Below, in pieces: positions 61,536 through 64,000 of a stretch of DNA of 64,000 nt. A program made the position numbers and the translations under genes. The notes below the pieces were generated by a model. It saw only the letters and a program-made list of their open reading frames with translations. It did no database searches and had not been told where the DNA came from. The stretch comes from Kitasatospora xanthocidica (lineage in GTDB: Bacteria; Actinomycetota; Actinomycetes; Streptomycetales; Streptomycetaceae), in the NCBI RefSeq assembly GCF_014656195.1, contig NZ_BNBY01000026.1, positions 1 to 64,000 of the forward strand, read 5' to 3'. How positions within the stretch are numbered: position 1 is the first letter of the stretch; each line of letters begins with the position of its first letter.

Positions 61536-61967
61536 TCAGGCGTGGGCGTGGGGGACGGGTTCGCCGGTGAGGGCGTCGGTCAGGGCCCGGGTACCGAGCG
61601 GCCGGCGCAGGACGGCCTTGAGCCCGGCGACGCCGCCGTCCTCGCACCCGATGTCCGGGCCCGAGGCGTCGCGGCGTTCGAGGAGCAGTGCGACCTGCTC
61701 GTCGCTCTCGCGAACGACCAGGTCGGGCTTGTAGTCGCAGCCGCTCCAGGAGACCTCCATCGTGATCGTGCGGTCGTCCGCCGCCACGGCGGTGTTCCGC
61801 GTGGACGGGTCGGCGAGCGCGATGCGGCGCAGGACCGAAGCGTCCCGCCGCTTGTACGGGAGCGGATAGTCGGATTCACCGCCCCACACCGCGTAGCACG
61901 TCGCCACCCCGACCCCGATCAAGCCCACCACGCCCATCCAGCGCTTGTCCCGCGCCGTCAGTTCCAC
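61536..61967 (-). CDS. Hypothetical membrane-anchored protein (143 aa)
   Basis: This protein has one N-terminal membrane helix (about 10-27), then an outside domain with two cysteines (GCDYKPDLVVRESDEQVAL and DIGCEDGG) likely to form a disulfide. I do not recognise a family. The GTG at 61967 is at the start of the helix-preceding MELTARDKRW segment. It ends at the shared hairpin. Confidence 0.6.
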   Translation of the reverse strand: MELTARDKRWMGVVGLIGVGVATCYAVWGGESDYPLPYKRRDASVLRRIALADPSTRNTAVAADDRTITMEVSWSGCDYKPDLVVRESDEQVALLLERRDASGPDIGCEDGGVAGLKAVLRRPLGTRALTDALTGEPVPHAHA

Positions 61968-62269
61968 GTCCCCGGCCTCCCCTTGTCGCGGATCAGGGTA
62001 GGGCCTGCCCGGCCAGGAGGTCGGTGGCGCGGGGGGTCAGCTGGTACCGCTCAGGGCGGAGCCTGCCCGGATGGGCCACCGACCGTCGGCCTGCCTCTGC
62101 CGCCCGTGTCGGAAGTGTCGGGTCAACGTCGGGTCAACGTCGTGGTCGGCCGGTGCGTCCTGCCGTGACGATGGACACCGGGCGGGCCGGAGCGTCCGAG
62201 CGCCGCTCCGGGGCCCGCTCACGGCACCCCCGGTCCTCACGATCATCCGTCTGACACCAGGAGACCCCC
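61968..62269. other. Gene-free 302 bp
   Basis: This contains the divergent start regions of the membrane-anchored protein and the small secreted protein. GTCGGGTCAACGTCGGGTCAA near 62109 is a tandem 11-bp repeat. No gene is seen. Confidence 0.45.
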
Positions 62270-62635
62270 GTGATCAGGAAGCACACCGCCGTCCGCCTCG
62301 CCGCTGTCATCGCCGTCACCACCGCCGGCCTGGGCCTCAGCACCGGGATGGCGGTGGCCGACACCACCTACCCGGCCAACGTCCCCGGCTGTGCCGGCGG
62401 CATGGTGGTCTCGTTCTACAGCGGGCACGACCACGTGCGGGGCTACGCGACCTCCACCATGGGTGACTCCTGCAGCGTGGTCCTCCAGCAGTCGAACGGC
62501 AACAGCTCGAGCAACTGGACCAACATCCTCCACGACACGGCCTGGACCGACACCCTGCTGGACGCCGGGATCACCTCGCACGTCGTCGTGTGCAACGGGG
62601 ACACCGGCCGCTGCGCCACCAGCGCCTCGTACTGA
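62270..62635 (+). CDS. Small secreted protein (121 aa)
   Basis: This protein has a clear signal peptide (core about 10-27, cleavage after AVA DTT). The mature part of about 90 residues has four cysteines that can form two disulfides (NVPGCAGG, GDSCSVVLQQSNG, VVCNGDTGRCAT). I do not recognise a family. The GTG start is fixed by the signal, with CAGGAG upstream. It is convergent with the alpha/beta hydrolase. Confidence 0.7.
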   Translation: MIRKHTAVRLAAVIAVTTAGLGLSTGMAVADTTYPANVPGCAGGMVVSFYSGHDHVRGYATSTMGDSCSVVLQQSNGNSSSNWTNILHDTAWTDTLLDAGITSHVVVCNGDTGRCATSASY

Positions 62636-62649
62636 CGGACGCCGCCGGT

Positions 62650-62685
62650 CCGCCGTGGTCCCGCCCCAGGGCTGGACCACGGCGG
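62650..62685. terminator. Bidirectional hairpin terminator
   Basis: CCGCCGTGGTCC pairs with GGACCACGGCGG around a 12-nt loop, between the convergent genes ending at 62635 and 62711. Confidence 0.78.
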
Positions 62686-62710
62686 GACGACCGGTGCCGC
62701 CCGGCGCCCG

Positions 62711-63553
62711 CTACCCGAGGGTGAGCATCGCCTCGGCGACCTCGCCGACCGCCGTGGCGGGGATCGCGGTGGCGCCCTCCTCGAGGACGAGCAGCCGGGC
62801 CCCGGGGATCTCGCGGGCCATGGCCTCGCCGTTGCCGACGGGGAAGAAGCGGTCGCGGCGGCCGTGGACGACGAGGGCGGGGACGCCGATCCCGGGCAGG
62901 CGCTCGCGCCAGCGGGGCGCGCAGTCGAGCCGGGAGAACACCAGGCCCAGCTGGTTGGCCAGCTGGACCGGGGGCGCGGTGCCGGGGGTGCGGTCCCAGA
63001 CGCGCCCGGCGACGGCGCGCGCGGCGGCGGGGTCGTCGCCGAGGATCTCCGCGCCGGCTGCGGCGAACTCCGCGACCGCCGCGCGGTCGGCCCAGTCGGG
63101 CAGCGGACGCGCGAACAGCCGGCCCATCGTCGCCGGGTCGTGGTCGGGGAGGTCGTCGTCGGGCGGGCCGGGGGCGATCGCGCGGGTGCCGACCAGGGTG
63201 AGCGCGGAGAACGCGCCCGGATGGTCGAGCGCGGCCACCTGGGCGACCATCCCGCCGACGCCGATCCCCGCGAGGTGCGCGGGCCCGCGGCCGAGCGCGC
63301 CGGCCAGGGCCGCCGCGTCGGCGGCGAGGCCGCGCAGGGTGTAGGCGGGCGCCTGCGGATCCGCCGTCGTCGACTCCCCGCTGTCGCGCAGGTCGTAGCG
63401 CACCACGCGGCGCCCGCCGGCGGCGAGGCGTTCGCAGAGCGCGTCGGGCCAGGAGAGCATCGTCGTCCCGCCCGCGAGCAGGACCAGCGGCGCGTCGTCG
63501 TCGCCGAACGACTCGATGCCCAGGGCGGTCCCGTCGACGTCGACCGTGGTCAT
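62711..63553 (-). CDS. Alpha/beta hydrolase fold protein lacking catalytic residues
   Basis: This 280-aa protein resembles the RdmC/aclacinomycin-methylesterase-type group: LVLLAGGTTMLSWPDALCER, RYDLRDSGESTT and ALVVHGRRDRFFP. The nucleophile elbow reads AGIGVGGM, where GxSxGG is expected, so the Ser is Gly. The His loop reads EEGATAIP, where GHxxP is usual. It should be inactive as an esterase and may bind a ligand instead. The ATG at 63553 lies 5 bp after the end of the reductase gene, so they form an operon. Confidence 0.75.
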   Translation of the reverse strand: MTTVDVDGTALGIESFGDDDAPLVLLAGGTTMLSWPDALCERLAAGGRRVVRYDLRDSGESTTADPQAPAYTLRGLAADAAALAGALGRGPAHLAGIGVGGMVAQVAALDHPGAFSALTLVGTRAIAPGPPDDDLPDHDPATMGRLFARPLPDWADRAAVAEFAAAGAEILGDDPAAARAVAGRVWDRTPGTAPPVQLANQLGLVFSRLDCAPRWRERLPGIGVPALVVHGRRDRFFPVGNGEAMAREIPGARLLVLEEGATAIPATAVGEVAEAMLTLG

Positions 63554-63558
63554 CGGGA

Positions 63559-64000
63559 TCACCGGCCGTCGTCGGGCCCGAGACCGCGGTCGGGCGCGCT
63601 CATGTCGCCCGTCCTCGGTGTGCCGTCGGCGAGGGCGTAGCGCAGGTACACGGTGCCCTGCGAACCGGCTGCCGGCGGTTCGAGGAGCGTGAGGTTCGTG
63701 GGCACCGCGCCGCCCTCGAACACCTTCTTCCCGACGCCGAGCACGATCGGGTGCACCCAGAGGTCGAGGCGGTCGAAGAGCTTCTCCCGCAAGAGGCTCT
63801 GCACCAGGTCCAGGCTCCCGACGACCTTCACGTTCTCGTGCCGGTCGCGGATCCCGCGCACCGCCTCGGCCAGGTCCGGGCCGAGCTGGGTGGACCCGGC
63901 CCACGGGAGCTCGGGCGTGCCGCGGGAGGCCACGTATTTCGGGACGCGGTTGAAGAGCTCGGCGATCTCGCCCTCCTTCTGGTGCGGCCAGTAGGAGGCG
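63559..64000 (-). CDS. RibD-like dihydrofolate reductase family protein (partial)
   Basis: This is the C-terminal 146 residues of a RibD C-terminal/DHFR-like reductase. NVKVVGSLDLVQSLLREKLFD, LWVHPIVLGVGKKVFEGG and the end TVYLRYAL are the family's late strands and helices. The start lies beyond the window edge. It is related to the reductase half of the fusion at 49476. Downstream is the dead-looking hydrolase. Confidence 0.82.
   Translation of the reverse strand, partial: ASYWPHQKEGEIAELFNRVPKYVASRGTPELPWAGSTQLGPDLAEAVRGIRDRHENVKVVGSLDLVQSLLREKLFDRLDLWVHPIVLGVGKKVFEGGAVPTNLTLLEPPAAGSQGTVYLRYALADGTPRTGDMSAPDRGLGPDDGR

Overview
The window is very GC-rich, with strong third-position G/C bias, many GTG starts and 4-base GTGA or ATGA gene overlaps. 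Its families (DUF4193, DUF5994, DUF4232 lipoprotein, SAV-type sensor kinases, LAL regulator, AHSA1/ArsR pairs) are typical of Streptomycetaceae. It is most likely a Streptomyces or Kitasatospora chromosome. No ribosomal or other core operons are present, so it reads as an accessory or chromosome-arm region. Genus and position are inferred.

Layout. 56-11698: redox and regulatory genes, mostly NAD(P)-binding NmrA/SDR proteins with divergent regulators (AraC, TetR), plus a Ser/Thr pseudokinase, a HEAT-repeat protein, a DUF4232 lipoprotein, a lysozyme-like secreted protein, a flavin-type oxidoreductase and a truncated GyrB-like ATPase. 11905-12428: a 24-codon leader ORF, an intrinsic terminator and four tRNA genes (Gln-CUG, Ser-GCU, Ser-UGA, Tyr-GUA). 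The leader codons match the anticodons of the tRNAs behind it, which suggests a self-sensing attenuated tRNA array. 12813-15785: a four-gene unit (DoxX-like, BtaA-like, DUF2071, membrane-tethered methyltransferase). 16443-24651: a glycosyltransferase pseudogene, a lipoprotein, and a MacB-type ABC transporter beside a response regulator and an unusual two-module histidine kinase. 24789-39068: regulator/enzyme pairs (MarR, LysR, TetR, ArsR with visible palindromic operators), a cold-shock gene, a secreted serine protease, MepB and others. 39199-46417: a TIR-pentapeptide protein, then a DUF5819-HTTM-DCC cluster behind a secreted ice-binding-fold protein. This block ends in an 84-bp near-identical copy of part of the TIR gene. 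46660-51002: a large LuxR (LAL) regulator and a reductase-acetyltransferase fusion.

51097-60353 is a complete 9,257-bp Tn7-like transposon. It has matching terminal repeats that start TGT and end ACA, and a perfect 5-bp target duplication (CCGGT). It carries tnsA, a 5'-damaged tnsB, a deletion that fuses the start of tnsC to the end of tniQ, and cargo consisting of an ABC exporter with a two-component system. It therefore looks immobile on its own. 60599-64000: a DUF4328 membrane protein, small envelope or secreted proteins, a catalytically dead-looking alpha/beta hydrolase and the end of a reductase gene cut by the window edge.

How the parts work together. Most of the window is made of small self-contained modules: an enzyme with its own repressor, a transporter with its own two-component system, a tRNA array with its own attenuator. 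The strongest candidate for an undescribed system is the leader-peptide/tRNA array at 11905-12428. The HTTM/DUF5819 cluster and the TIR-pentapeptide gene come next.
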